From Litoribrevibacter sp041590855 (GTDB lineage Bacteria > Pseudomonadota > Gammaproteobacteria > Pseudomonadales > Litoribrevibacteraceae), in contig JBFHTA010000027.1 in assembly GCA_041590855.1 (NCBI GenBank), forward strand, positions 1 to 22,719: a DNA stretch of 22,719 bases, read 5' to 3'. A program made the position numbers and the translations under genes. Every line of letters starts with the position of its first letter. Within the stretch, counting starts at the first letter, position 1. A model generated the notes under the pieces. It was not told the origin of the DNA. It made no database searches and saw only the letters and a list, made by a program, of their open reading frames with translations. Positions 1-7,501 of the stretch are shown one piece after another.

Positions 1-1
1 A

Positions 2-103
2 TGGAGTTTTGGCGGTCCGGAAAGCGCAGCTCGTATGGCTGAGAATATTGCCCGACTGTTAACGGAACGTGCTGATCAGCGACTCGGGAGTGACCACTTA
101 TGA
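2..103 (+). CDS. fhuD: C-terminal end of a periplasmic siderophore-binding protein (FhuD-like), partial
   Basis: Only the last 33 codons are in the window; the frame is open from base 2 to the TGA at 101-103. The fragment begins WSFGGPESAARMAENI and ends in a charged helix, as in the C-terminal lobe of FhuD-type iron-siderophore-binding proteins. It overlaps the fhuB start by ATGA, the usual coupling of binding protein and permease. These proteins collect ferric siderophore in the periplasm and hand it to the permease. The identification rests mostly on context; the fragment alone is too short to fix the family or ligand. Confidence 0.6.
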   Translation, partial: WSFGGPESAARMAENIARLLTERADQRLGSDHL

Positions 104-2118
104 TTTCCAATTCAAACGCATCTGCGACTTCGTTGACGTCTGCCCAACCGGGAAATGCTGGCTTGATAAGCCTTTTTCTAGGTTTATGCGGGGTATTGAT
201 TGGCTTGGTGGTGCTCACATTACCCATCGGCGCGCCTGATTCGGTTGGATTTACCGAGGCCATGGTGGCGGTAAAACAGGCCGTGATGTGGGCGACGCCC
301 ACGGACTTATCCCAAGGCATTGTGCACTATTTGATGTTGCCAAGAACCGGCATGGCGGTGTTGGCCGGTGCCATGATGGCCTTGGCCGGAACCTTGATTC
401 AACAGAGCTTACAAAACCCCTATGCCAGCCCAACAACGTTAGGTATTAATGCCGGAGGCATGGTAACTACCTTATTAGGTGGTTTGTTTTTCCCGCAATT
501 CCTGCATGATTGGCCGGTGTTGGTGGCCTTTGTGGGTGCTCTGGCAACGGCCATGTTGGTGTGGCGTTTGTCGAAGTGGATTTCTGATTCCCCGTTAAAT
601 TTGATTCTGGTCGGCATGGCCATGGGCTTGGCGCTGGGGTCTTTATCCGCCGGATTAATGATGGTGGGTGAAAACCGTCTGGATGGCTTCTTTATTTGGG
701 GCGCAGGGAACCTGGCGCAAAACGATGGGCAGTTGTTTCAGCGTTTGTTACCCATAGGCGGTGTGTTGATTTTTGTAAGCCTGCTTCTGACTCGCCAACT
801 GGATATGTTTGATCTAGGGGATACACAAGCGCAGGCGTCCGGTTTGTCGGTTGAGAAAACCCGATTGGTTTCTTTGCTGGTCGCCATCTTATTATCGTCG
901 TCTGTGGTCAGTATGGCCGGAATGATAGGTTTTATTGGTCTGGTGGCACCGCACTTGGCAGCGTACCTGATTAAAGGGCGCAGTCAGAATCGAACTCTGT
1001 GGCGAGCTTTACTGGCGTTGCCTTTGGGCGCCATGATGTTATTACTGGCCGATATGATTTCCCGTGCGTTTGAAGGGCAACTGTTAATGCTGCCTGCCGG
1101 GGCCTTTACTGCGCTGATCGGAGCGCCTTTCCTGATGATGATGTTACGTAAGCCCCAGCATCAATACGGTCAGCTGTATGAGAAAACCGAAGTCGGTATT
1201 CGTGCTGTGATTCGTTTTAAGCCGGTGTGGGTGTTTTCTGTGATCGCTGTATTCTCCATAGCGGTGATCACGCAACGGGCTTTGGAAGGACAATGGGAAC
1301 TTGCTCGTGCCTTGATTGCCTTTGGTGCCGGAGCGGCATTGGCGATTTCCGGTTTGATTCTGCAAACCCTGTTACGTAACCCGTTGGCCAGCCCGGATGT
1401 GTCCGGTATTTCCAGTGCCGGTGTGTTAGCGGTGGTGGTTACGACGGCCTTTATACCGATGAGCCGTGAAATGATGGCGGTAGTCTCTCTGCTTGGGTCG
1501 ACCGGGCTATTGGTACTGGCCTGGTTATGGGCGAAAGGCGGCAAGGTCACACCCCAAAGCTTTGCATTGGCCGGTATTTGTTTGGCGGCTTTTGGCAGCA
1601 CCTGTGTGAACCTGATTCTGACGCTAAGCCCGTCGCAATCCAGCGAAGCCTTAATGTGGCTGAGCGGTACCCTCTATGGTGTGGATGAAAAGTACATCAG
1701 CTGGATTTGGGGGCCGCTATTGCTTGGCTTACCTTTGCTGATTCTTGCCAGCCGTTGGCTGAACCTGCTGTATTTGGGCGTTCAGTGGTCCTCGATTCTG
1801 GGATTACCGGTTCGTACCGCCATTTACCTGCTGATTGCCTTAACGGCCGTCTTTACCTCGCTGTCCATTGCGACGGTGGGCGGTATTGCGTTTGTTGGTC
1901 TGGTTGCACCTCATGTCATACGTGCGATTGGCGTTGCCAATTACCAATGGCTGTTGCCGTCTTCGGCGATGTTTGGTGGCCTGTTACTGCTGTTAGCTGA
2001 CTGGTTAAGCATGTCTCTGTACCCGCCATTCGAACTGCCTGCCGGTATCGTGGTGTCGATTCTTGGTGGTATCTACTTTGTAGTGTTGCTGTTGAGTGGC
2101 CGCTATTTGAGGGGGTGA
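100..2118 (+). CDS. fhuB: Fused ferric-hydroxamate siderophore permease FhuB
   Basis: This is an inner-membrane permease of the FecCD family with two homologous halves fused in one 672-residue chain, close to the roughly 660 residues of E. coli FhuB. Both halves show the family landmarks: QQSLQNPYASPTTLGINAG (about 101-119) and LQTLLRNPLASPDVSGISSA (about 421-440). The ATPase-contact loops follow as GMIGFIGLVAPH (274-285) and GGIAFVGLVAPH (594-605). The chain is hydrophobic throughout, consistent with about 20 membrane helices. It would pass ferric hydroxamate siderophores to the cytoplasm using an FhuC ATPase, presumably left of the window. The ATG overlaps the upstream stop, suggesting translational coupling. 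FhuB is the well-known fused member of FecCD; the exact substrate is inferred. Sequence and frame look intact. Confidence 0.93.
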   Translation: MISNSNASATSLTSAQPGNAGLISLFLGLCGVLIGLVVLTLPIGAPDSVGFTEAMVAVKQAVMWATPTDLSQGIVHYLMLPRTGMAVLAGAMMALAGTLIQQSLQNPYASPTTLGINAGGMVTTLLGGLFFPQFLHDWPVLVAFVGALATAMLVWRLSKWISDSPLNLILVGMAMGLALGSLSAGLMMVGENRLDGFFIWGAGNLAQNDGQLFQRLLPIGGVLIFVSLLLTRQLDMFDLGDTQAQASGLSVEKTRLVSLLVAILLSSSVVSMAGMIGFIGLVAPHLAAYLIKGRSQNRTLWRALLALPLGAMMLLLADMISRAFEGQLLMLPAGAFTALIGAPFLMMMLRKPQHQYGQLYEKTEVGIRAVIRFKPVWVFSVIAVFSIAVITQRALEGQWELARALIAFGAGAALAISGLILQTLLRNPLASPDVSGISSAGVLAVVVTTAFIPMSREMMAVVSLLGSTGLLVLAWLWAKGGKVTPQSFALAGICLAAFGSTCVNLILTLSPSQSSEALMWLSGTLYGVDEKYISWIWGPLLLGLPLLILASRWLNLLYLGVQWSSILGLPVRTAIYLLIALTAVFTSLSIATVGGIAFVGLVAPHVIRAIGVANYQWLLPSSAMFGGLLLLLADWLSMSLYPPFELPAGIVVSILGGIYFVVLLLSGRYLRG

Positions 2119-2131
2119 TGCTCCCCCCCTC
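2109..2131 (+). terminator. G/C-rich hairpin at the fhuB stop codon, possible terminator
   Basis: GAGGGGG (2109-2115) can pair with CCCCCTC (2125-2131) around a 9-nt loop that contains the fhuB stop codon. No T-run follows directly; a T-rich stretch comes about 20 bases later. It may protect the mRNA 3' end or act as a weak or Rho-assisted terminator. Confidence 0.35.
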
Positions 2132-2434
2132 CACACACTGGTTCAAACGATTGTTTTATTTTTGATCTATCTTCACTTTATGGTATGTTTCTTCGCCAAG
2201 GATTGAATAGATCGAGTTCAGGAGCACTCCGTGACTAAGGAAAGTCAGATATGCTCTGCTTTTGGTTGGGTTTTCGAACCTGATTCCTTATTCCTGACTT
2301 CCTCTGAAATCTCTCGATGCCAGAGATGATCGTATAAATTCCTGCCAAATAATAACTAAATAATCATGCGACCAGTTTTCTAGGTACGGCTTGTTCAGCT
2401 GTGTCTAATAGGTGCTGCTAACGAAGGTGATTCT
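2119..2434. other. Intergenic region of 316 bp between fhuB and the large lipoprotein gene
   Basis: No gene of normal size is present. It contains the hairpin at the fhuB end, a T-rich stretch near 2154-2165, a short inverted repeat ATCTCT/AGAGAT (about 2308-2327), an AT-rich stretch at about 2333-2365 that could hold the lipoprotein promoter, and one small open frame with a good ribosome-binding site (2231-2329), listed separately. No Fur-type box is visible, so the lipoprotein is probably not part of the iron regulon. Confidence 0.6.
2231..2329 (+). CDS. Candidate 32-codon small ORF or leader peptide
   Basis: A GTG start at 2231 is preceded by AGGAG at a spacing of about 6-7 bases, and the frame runs 32 codons to TGA at 2327-2329. 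The peptide starts MTKESQICSAFGWVFEPDS and has no recognisable domain, signal peptide or membrane segment. The strong Shine-Dalgarno match is the only support; a frame this short arises often by chance. Confidence 0.2.
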   Translation: MTKESQICSAFGWVFEPDSLFLTSSEISRCQR

Positions 2435-5400
2435 ATGAATACGTCGAAGAAATTAATCTTTTTTATGATGGCGGGCAGCCAGCTCGTTGCCTGTGGTGGC
2501 GGAGGCGGTGGTGGCGGAGGTGATAAGTCTTCCGTTTCTGAGCCGACCATCAGTTTTGCAGAAGTAGCACAGGCGAACGATCATTACGCACAAGTCTCTG
2601 AAAGTGCTTATCAAGGCAATAGTCAGCAAGCAACTCTGGATGAGCAGAATCTGCTGGCCTTTTCATCGTTCTTATTTGGGTCCGATGCGGATGAGCAACC
2701 TACCGGGCCAGTTTTGGCCAGTTCTAGTAGTAATATGAATACTTATTCCAGTTTAAGCCGTATTGCTTCTAGTACTCTTAATGCTGCAAATGCAGTTGAA
2801 GAAAAGCGCTTGATGAAACCTTCCAGAGTGGGATTGGAGGAAGAGGGTAGTTCGGCTGTGGAGAGTTCGGCTGTGGAGATTTCGGCTTTAGAGAGTCCCA
2901 TAGTGAACCGCTCGTCAGTGGATACCGTGGCTGTTGATGAAACAGAGGCCTGTGAGTCCGGGTCAATACGCTTCAACGGCACCTTGACGGAATATGGCGA
3001 TGGTGTTCTGAATGTTACTTACAACAATTGTCTGGATGAAGGCACCATGCTTTCCGGTAGAGGACACATAGCATATAACTCGGCCTATCCTGATGAGTAC
3101 ATCTTGTATTATGACCATGTTTTAGTCGATACGTCTGAAGGGGCGACGTACTTAGATGGGTCGGTTTTGAACTATAGCAATGGCTATCGTTTTGTCACGG
3201 TGAGTAACCTGACGATTTCAGATACAGAGTCATCCGATCAAATCCGCTTTGAAAATTATGCTCGTGAAGTTGTACCTTCGAATAGCGAATTTGATTTTTC
3301 TGGCAGTATCTACATAAGTCAGTTGGGCTATGTGACTGTTAACACGTTGGAGAGAGTAACTGCGTCGGATGATGAGATTAGCGAAGGTCGAGTAACCTTT
3401 ACGACGGATGCTTCTCAAGGAGAAATAGCCTTCTATTCAGAAGACAGTATTGTTGTCGCTTTGGATGCTGACAAGGACGGAACATTCGAGCGCGGGGTGA
3501 TGTTGGATGATACGGCCGATCTTGATGTTAACAACCTGGGGGAACTTCAATATATTGCCTATGAAGACCTCAATTTCCCTCCCACGGTGGGCCATCCTCG
3601 CATATATTTTGAGGATCATTGGCGGCAAGACACGCGATTCCCCATATTTGCTGATGCAAGATCGCTTTCTGATCCAGATAATGACACCGTTACAGTGATT
3701 GAATATCGTTGGTTTATTAACGGTGAAATGGTTCTAACAACGCAAACGAACGAATTTCCAGCTCACACGGCATTTTTTGGCGACACTGTAGGTGTTCGTG
3801 TTTTGGTAACTGACGGGCAGTATCAGGTGTTGTCTGAGATGGCGACTTTAACCCAGAGAGATGCTCCCGCAGAAATTGAAATTAGTGATGTTCCAAGTAG
3901 CTTGGCTTCAGGTGAAACCCTGACGTTTACAGCTGCGGTAATAGATCCTGATACTCCAAATCAACCTGTCAGTGCCGTACTTGAAGGGGCTCCTGAAGGG
4001 ATGACAATAGATGACGAAGGGCTAGTGACTTGGACGGCCACTGAACCAGAGTTTGGTGGTGTGTCACTTTACTCATTAAGAGTTTCTTCACCAAGTGTCT
4101 CAAATAGCTCTCATGTAATTAGGTTTAGAGTGGACGGCTCTCAGGCTAATGGTGTTGTTGCCAGATCTCAGCTATCCCTAGGTACGGATACTAATATTAT
4201 TGCTGACTTTGATAATGATTCAATCAAAGAAGTTCTGACAACGGATACCAATAATAAAGTGATGCTGTTGACTCTTGAGGAAGATACTTTCAAACAGGAT
4301 TGGCTATACCCATATTCCTTACCAACAAAAGGTCGTATCAAGCAGGTGTTAGCTTATGATGTGGATGATGATAATGTTCAGGAGATCCTTGTTGGAACTG
4401 AATATGGAGTTAGTGTAATTCATGCGGATACATCTAAGGCTGACGCTTTGGTTGTTCTGGAGAATGAATCTTTAATATCGTTCGCTGTCGGTAAGCTAAC
4501 GACAAGTAGCAATCTGTCTGTACAAGTTCTACTTAGTAACAGTTCCGGAGTCAAACTTGTTGATGTAAAGGATTTAGTGTCAGGTATTTCAAATCGACTG
4601 CCGGTGGGGCGTGATGCAAGCAGTGTTGTTATTGGGAACGTTGACGAAGATGCCGCTATAGAGATTGTTACGAATGATGGCTATATCTATGATGGGTTGT
4701 CTTTACGTAATCAATGGTTCTATACAGAAGGCTTTGGTTCTAATGTTTATCTTGGCGATCTTGATGCAGATAGTGTTGAAGAAATTATAGGCTTAGATCG
4801 CTATGGAAGTGACAGTCTTAAGGTCTTGAATGCTCGAACTAAGGAAGTGATAGTAACGAACGATTTTGGTCGTTATTCAATTGATTCCATTACTATCGGG
4901 AACATTGATGCTGATGCTCAAAAAGAATTAATTGTCGCGAATAGTAGCTGGCAGGGAGGATTGGGTGCGTATGACGTAAGCTCCGGGAGTTTTGTAGAAG
5001 AAGCAGGCTGGGGTATTTCAAGCAGTGGCCAAGCCTATGACGTCACTATTGGCAATATTGATAATGATGAAGATCTTGAGGTCATTTACAGAAATAGTTC
5101 AAGATTGTCAGTGATAGATAACTCGGTAACGACAGTCTATTCAGCGAATAATTTAGGTTCTTCAGTGTTTAGTTTAGGCTGGGGTAATCTTGAGGGTGAG
5201 AATGTTGCACTTTACATGAGTTCTTCTAACACAGTGGAAAGTCTGCATTTTGACACAGGGTGGGTTCAAGAAAAGTCCTTTGATATCAATGTAGATCGCT
5301 TATACACAGCGCATTTGTTTGACTACAATTCAGATGGGACTGATGAGCTGTTCCTTGGAGTAGATAGCAACTATCGTCAACCGTCGGTTTTTGTTTTAGA

Positions 5401-6115
5401 TATTGAAGATGAATCAACAATATGGTCGGGGCCTAATTCCAGTAATTGGTCTGACTCTAAAAATCTCAAATTAATACAAGCTAATAATGATGATATTTAT
5501 GATGTAATTTATATCGAAGGGACAACCATAAGTGTCGTCGACATAGAAAATGAAGTATTAATCAACAGTAATATCTCAATCACTGAGTTCATATTTGATC
5601 TGGAGGTGTCAGACTTCAATGCTGACGGTTTAGATGACTATGTAGTAACTACTATTTATAAAACTCAAATTTGGACCCAGACGACCGAGGGGTTTGAATT
5701 ATTCGCAGAGTCGGATATCCGTTGTAAACACTTGGAGCTTATCAACGTTGATGATGACTTAGCGGCGGAGATCGCTTGTGGAGCACGGACACCAAACGAT
5801 GTGTTGAAGATCCTTGACGAAGATTTGTCAGAATTGAACTCATTTGATTTGAATTATGAAATTCTGGAAATGGTGAAGGACCCGTTTGACTCTTCAGCCC
5901 TTTATATTGCTCGGGTGTCAGTAGATAACTCTTATTACAATCAGTTGACTTACTTATCGAAAGTATCAGCAATCTCTGGTGACATTCTATGGAACGGTTT
6001 TGATATTATTGGCCGAATGAACAAAGACAGTTGGCACATCCGCTCTGCCGAAGAAGCAAACGGTGGCGCGAGAATGTCTATCGGTACAGATAAAGCCATG
6101 TACCTCATTCAGTAA
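2435..6115 (+). CDS. Large outer-surface lipoprotein with FG-GAP/VCBS-like propeller repeats
   Basis: A 1226-residue lipoprotein with a short signal peptide ending in lipobox LVAC (Cys20), followed by nine glycines, a spacer often seen in gammaproteobacterial surface lipoproteins. Residues 30-160 are Ser/Glu-rich and low in complexity. Residues 165-380 are beta-rich with a likely Cys pair. About 385-475 has SDPDNDTVTVIEYRW, like Ig/cadherin-type domains, and 480-570 resembles a He_PIG-type Ig fold. From about 588 onward there are nine DxDxD-type loops, such as IADFDNDSIKEVL, IGNVDEDAAIEIV, LGDLDADSVEEII, IGNIDADAQKELI and VSDFNADGLDDYV. This pattern suits calcium-binding FG-GAP/VCBS-like beta-propeller blades. 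A role in adhesion, binding or cell contact is inference. The gene looks more AT-rich than its neighbours. The start has AAGGTG 6 bases upstream. Confidence 0.75.
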   Translation: MNTSKKLIFFMMAGSQLVACGGGGGGGGGDKSSVSEPTISFAEVAQANDHYAQVSESAYQGNSQQATLDEQNLLAFSSFLFGSDADEQPTGPVLASSSSNMNTYSSLSRIASSTLNAANAVEEKRLMKPSRVGLEEEGSSAVESSAVEISALESPIVNRSSVDTVAVDETEACESGSIRFNGTLTEYGDGVLNVTYNNCLDEGTMLSGRGHIAYNSAYPDEYILYYDHVLVDTSEGATYLDGSVLNYSNGYRFVTVSNLTISDTESSDQIRFENYAREVVPSNSEFDFSGSIYISQLGYVTVNTLERVTASDDEISEGRVTFTTDASQGEIAFYSEDSIVVALDADKDGTFERGVMLDDTADLDVNNLGELQYIAYEDLNFPPTVGHPRIYFEDHWRQDTRFPIFADARSLSDPDNDTVTVIEYRWFINGEMVLTTQTNEFPAHTAFFGDTVGVRVLVTDGQYQVLSEMATLTQRDAPAEIEISDVPSSLASGETLTFTAAVIDPDTPNQPVSAVLEGAPEGMTIDDEGLVTWTATEPEFGGVSLYSLRVSSPSVSNSSHVIRFRVDGSQANGVVARSQLSLGTDTNIIADFDNDSIKEVLTTDTNNKVMLLTLEEDTFKQDWLYPYSLPTKGRIKQVLAYDVDDDNVQEILVGTEYGVSVIHADTSKADALVVLENESLISFAVGKLTTSSNLSVQVLLSNSSGVKLVDVKDLVSGISNRLPVGRDASSVVIGNVDEDAAIEIVTNDGYIYDGLSLRNQWFYTEGFGSNVYLGDLDADSVEEIIGLDRYGSDSLKVLNARTKEVIVTNDFGRYSIDSITIGNIDADAQKELIVANSSWQGGLGAYDVSSGSFVEEAGWGISSSGQAYDVTIGNIDNDEDLEVIYRNSSRLSVIDNSVTTVYSANNLGSSVFSLGWGNLEGENVALYMSSSNTVESLHFDTGWVQEKSFDINVDRLYTAHLFDYNSDGTDELFLGVDSNYRQPSVFVLDIEDESTIWSGPNSSNWSDSKNLKLIQANNDDIYDVIYIEGTTISVVDIENEVLINSNISITEFIFDLEVSDFNADGLDDYVVTTIYKTQIWTQTTEGFELFAESDIRCKHLELINVDDDLAAEIACGARTPNDVLKILDEDLSELNSFDLNYEILEMVKDPFDSSALYIARVSVDNSYYNQLTYLSKVSAISGDILWNGFDIIGRMNKDSWHIRSAEEANGGARMSIGTDKAMYLIQ
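2849..2893 (+). repeat. Three tandem 15-bp repeats inside the lipoprotein gene
   Basis: AGTTCGGCTGTGGAG occurs at 2849-2863 and again identically at 2864-2878, with a diverged third copy at 2879-2893. The unit is in frame and encodes SSAVE, SSAVE, ISALE in the low-complexity linker. Gain or loss of copies would change linker length without breaking the frame. Confidence 0.85.
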
Positions 6116-6135
6116 TCGTATTTACTGGTGTTAAG

Positions 6136-6166
6136 AAACCGGGTTTTTGTGCCCGGTTTTTTTATT
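6136..6166 (+). terminator. Rho-independent terminator of the lipoprotein gene
   Basis: AAACCGGG (6136-6143) pairs perfectly with CCCGGTTT (6152-6159) around an 8-nt loop. The 3' arm runs into an uninterrupted T-tract reaching 6163. It lies 20 bases after the stop codon and separates the lipoprotein from the lipase unit. Confidence 0.9.
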
Positions 6167-6250
6167 TCTAGCCTTTATTTCTTAGGTAAATAAAAGACCG
6201 TTTTTCAGGCAGACCACGACTGGTTCACAGTTTTCTGCTTTATTCCACCT

Positions 6251-6275
6251 GGCCTACCCTAACGGGTAGTTAGCC
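6251..6275 (+). promoter_or_regulatory. Stem-loop in the lipase upstream region
   Basis: CTACCC (6254-6259) and GGGTAG (6264-6269) form a perfect stem with a TAAC tetraloop. The stem can extend through GGC (6251-6253) and GCC (6273-6275) across a 3-nt bulge. It lies 60-85 bases before the lipase ATG, in the likely 5' leader or promoter. No T-run follows. Its role as operator or leader structure is unknown. Confidence 0.35.
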
Positions 6276-6336
6276 GGGGTTGGCTTCTTACCTACTATCT
6301 GCACCTCACCAAACATAAAAACAAAAGAGGTGTTAC

Positions 6337-7323
6337 ATGTTAATCCGTCTATTCGTGGCGTTGGCTACGATTCTGTTCAGTCAGTGGTCTCTGGCTGGTT
6401 CTGCATCCACTAAATATCCGATTGTCATGGTGCCAGGGGCAGCGGCATTTGATACCGCATTGGGTATTGATTACTGGTATGGCATTACCGGTAAGTTGCG
6501 TCGCAATGGCGCTGAAGTTTATGTGACTAATCTGAGTTCAATTCAATCCAATGAGCAGCGTTCAGAAGAGTTGATTGAAGATTTGGAAAACATTTTGGCG
6601 ATTACCGGTGCTGAAAAGGTCAACTTGATTGCCCACAGTCAGGGTGTATTGGCAGCACGTTATGCGGCAGCGGTTATGCCGGAGCAAATTGCTTCTGTAA
6701 CTACGGTCTTCGGGATGAACCGAGGAACGCATTTCTCTAACGGTTTTCGTTCTTCTATCGAGGAAGGCAGCCTGATTGAAACTTTGGGTGTGTTCTTGAT
6801 TGATAACGTTTTCAACATTGTTGAGTTTATGTCCGGTGTTCCACAGGATGGCAGCTATAACAGTGAGCAACGTGGTCAGCAAAGTATTTTGGCGTTGGCC
6901 GAAGCAACCAACCTGGACACAGTGGCTGAGTTTAATCGTCAGTACCCACAAGGTTTGCCATCAAAAGACTGCATGGACAACCAGAATGGTACGCAAGGCG
7001 AAGTTAGCTCGCGTTACTTTGTAAACCATGAAGTGAACGGTGTTCGCTATTTCTCTTGGGGTGGTTTGAAGCCGCGCACGAATTGGTTTGATCCGTTGGA
7101 TTCTGTGTTTGTTTCTGTCGTTTCTTTGTTTGTTCCAAGTGACTTTGTATGGGATGGCTTAGTGCCAAACTGTGGTCATGGTCTGGGTAACGGATTGAAA
7201 ATGAACTACAAGCACAACCATTTTGATGCCATTAACCAAACGTTGGGTCTGGGACATTGGTTCATGGACGTGCCTTCGTTGTACCTTACACACGCAAATC
7301 GCCTGAAGAACAACAATCTGTAG
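6337..7323 (+). CDS. lipA: Secreted triacylglycerol lipase, family I.1/I.2 (foldase-dependent)
   Basis: An extracellular lipase hydrolysing triacylglycerol esters, of the Pseudomonas/Vibrio/Burkholderia type that needs a dedicated foldase. Signal peptide 1-20 (cleavage after SLA), then YPIVMVPG and GIDYWYGI, matching the family N-terminus. The triad is visible: Ser101 in AHSQG, Asp273 in VWDGLVPNC and His295 in NHFDAINQ. Cys212 and Cys279 sit where the family disulfide is found, and Asp297 two residues after His suits the calcium site. Two departures: the usual GHSxG is AHSQG, and the usual VHG oxyanion motif is VPG. AGAGGTG lies 5 bases before the ATG. The foldase gene follows, and export is probably Sec then type II secretion (family knowledge). 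Family confidence is high; substrate preference is unknown. Confidence 0.92.
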   Translation: MLIRLFVALATILFSQWSLAGSASTKYPIVMVPGAAAFDTALGIDYWYGITGKLRRNGAEVYVTNLSSIQSNEQRSEELIEDLENILAITGAEKVNLIAHSQGVLAARYAAAVMPEQIASVTTVFGMNRGTHFSNGFRSSIEEGSLIETLGVFLIDNVFNIVEFMSGVPQDGSYNSEQRGQQSILALAEATNLDTVAEFNRQYPQGLPSKDCMDNQNGTQGEVSSRYFVNHEVNGVRYFSWGGLKPRTNWFDPLDSVFVSVVSLFVPSDFVWDGLVPNCGHGLGNGLKMNYKHNHFDAINQTLGLGHWFMDVPSLYLTHANRLKNNNL

Positions 7324-7368
7324 GAATGCGTTTGTTGGTGTCTAGAGGTTAGATAAGTAAGTATCGGG

Positions 7369-7405
7369 GCGTTCAGATTGCCTCGAGAGTATGGCTCCTG
7401 AACGC
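7369..7405 (+). repeat. Inverted repeat between lipase and foldase genes
   Basis: GCGTTCAG (7369-7376) and CTGAACGC (7398-7405) are perfect 8-bp arms separated by 21 bases. The following sequence (ATTGTAGC) has no T-run, so this is not a classic terminator. It could be an mRNA processing or attenuation structure that sets a lower foldase level than lipase. AATGCG at 7325-7330 could compete for part of the right arm. Confidence 0.4.
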
Positions 7406-7501
7406 ATTGTAGCTGGGAGTCATGCTTGTTAGATCAGTACATGTTAAAAGAGACAGATGTTCGATAAGACGTTTGTAGTGCAAGAAAGACGTTAGGAATC
7501 A

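Noticed and set aside
1170..1601. Long antisense open frame (143 codons) inside fhuB
   Set aside because: It lies wholly opposite a well-supported permease gene, has a composition expected from reversed membrane-protein codons, and shows no recognisable domain.
2345..2372. AT-rich AATAATAACTAAATAATCAT as a Fur box upstream of the lipoprotein
   Set aside because: It lacks the NATNAT/ATTATC symmetry and matches the 19-bp consensus poorly compared with the two clear boxes at 14939 and 15018.
2495..2521. Poly-glycine run as a phase-variable slippage tract
   Set aside because: The nine Gly codons are a mix of GGT, GGC and GGA, so there is no long mononucleotide run, and changes in whole codons would not shift the frame.
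6562..6951. Antisense open frame (129 codons) inside the lipase gene
   Set aside because: The plus strand encodes a lipase with recognisable catalytic motifs; the reverse frame gives a protein without domain features.
7369..7405. Inverted repeat as intrinsic terminator of the lipase gene
   Set aside because: No T-run follows the 3' arm and the 21-base loop is large; kept only as a repeat of unknown role.
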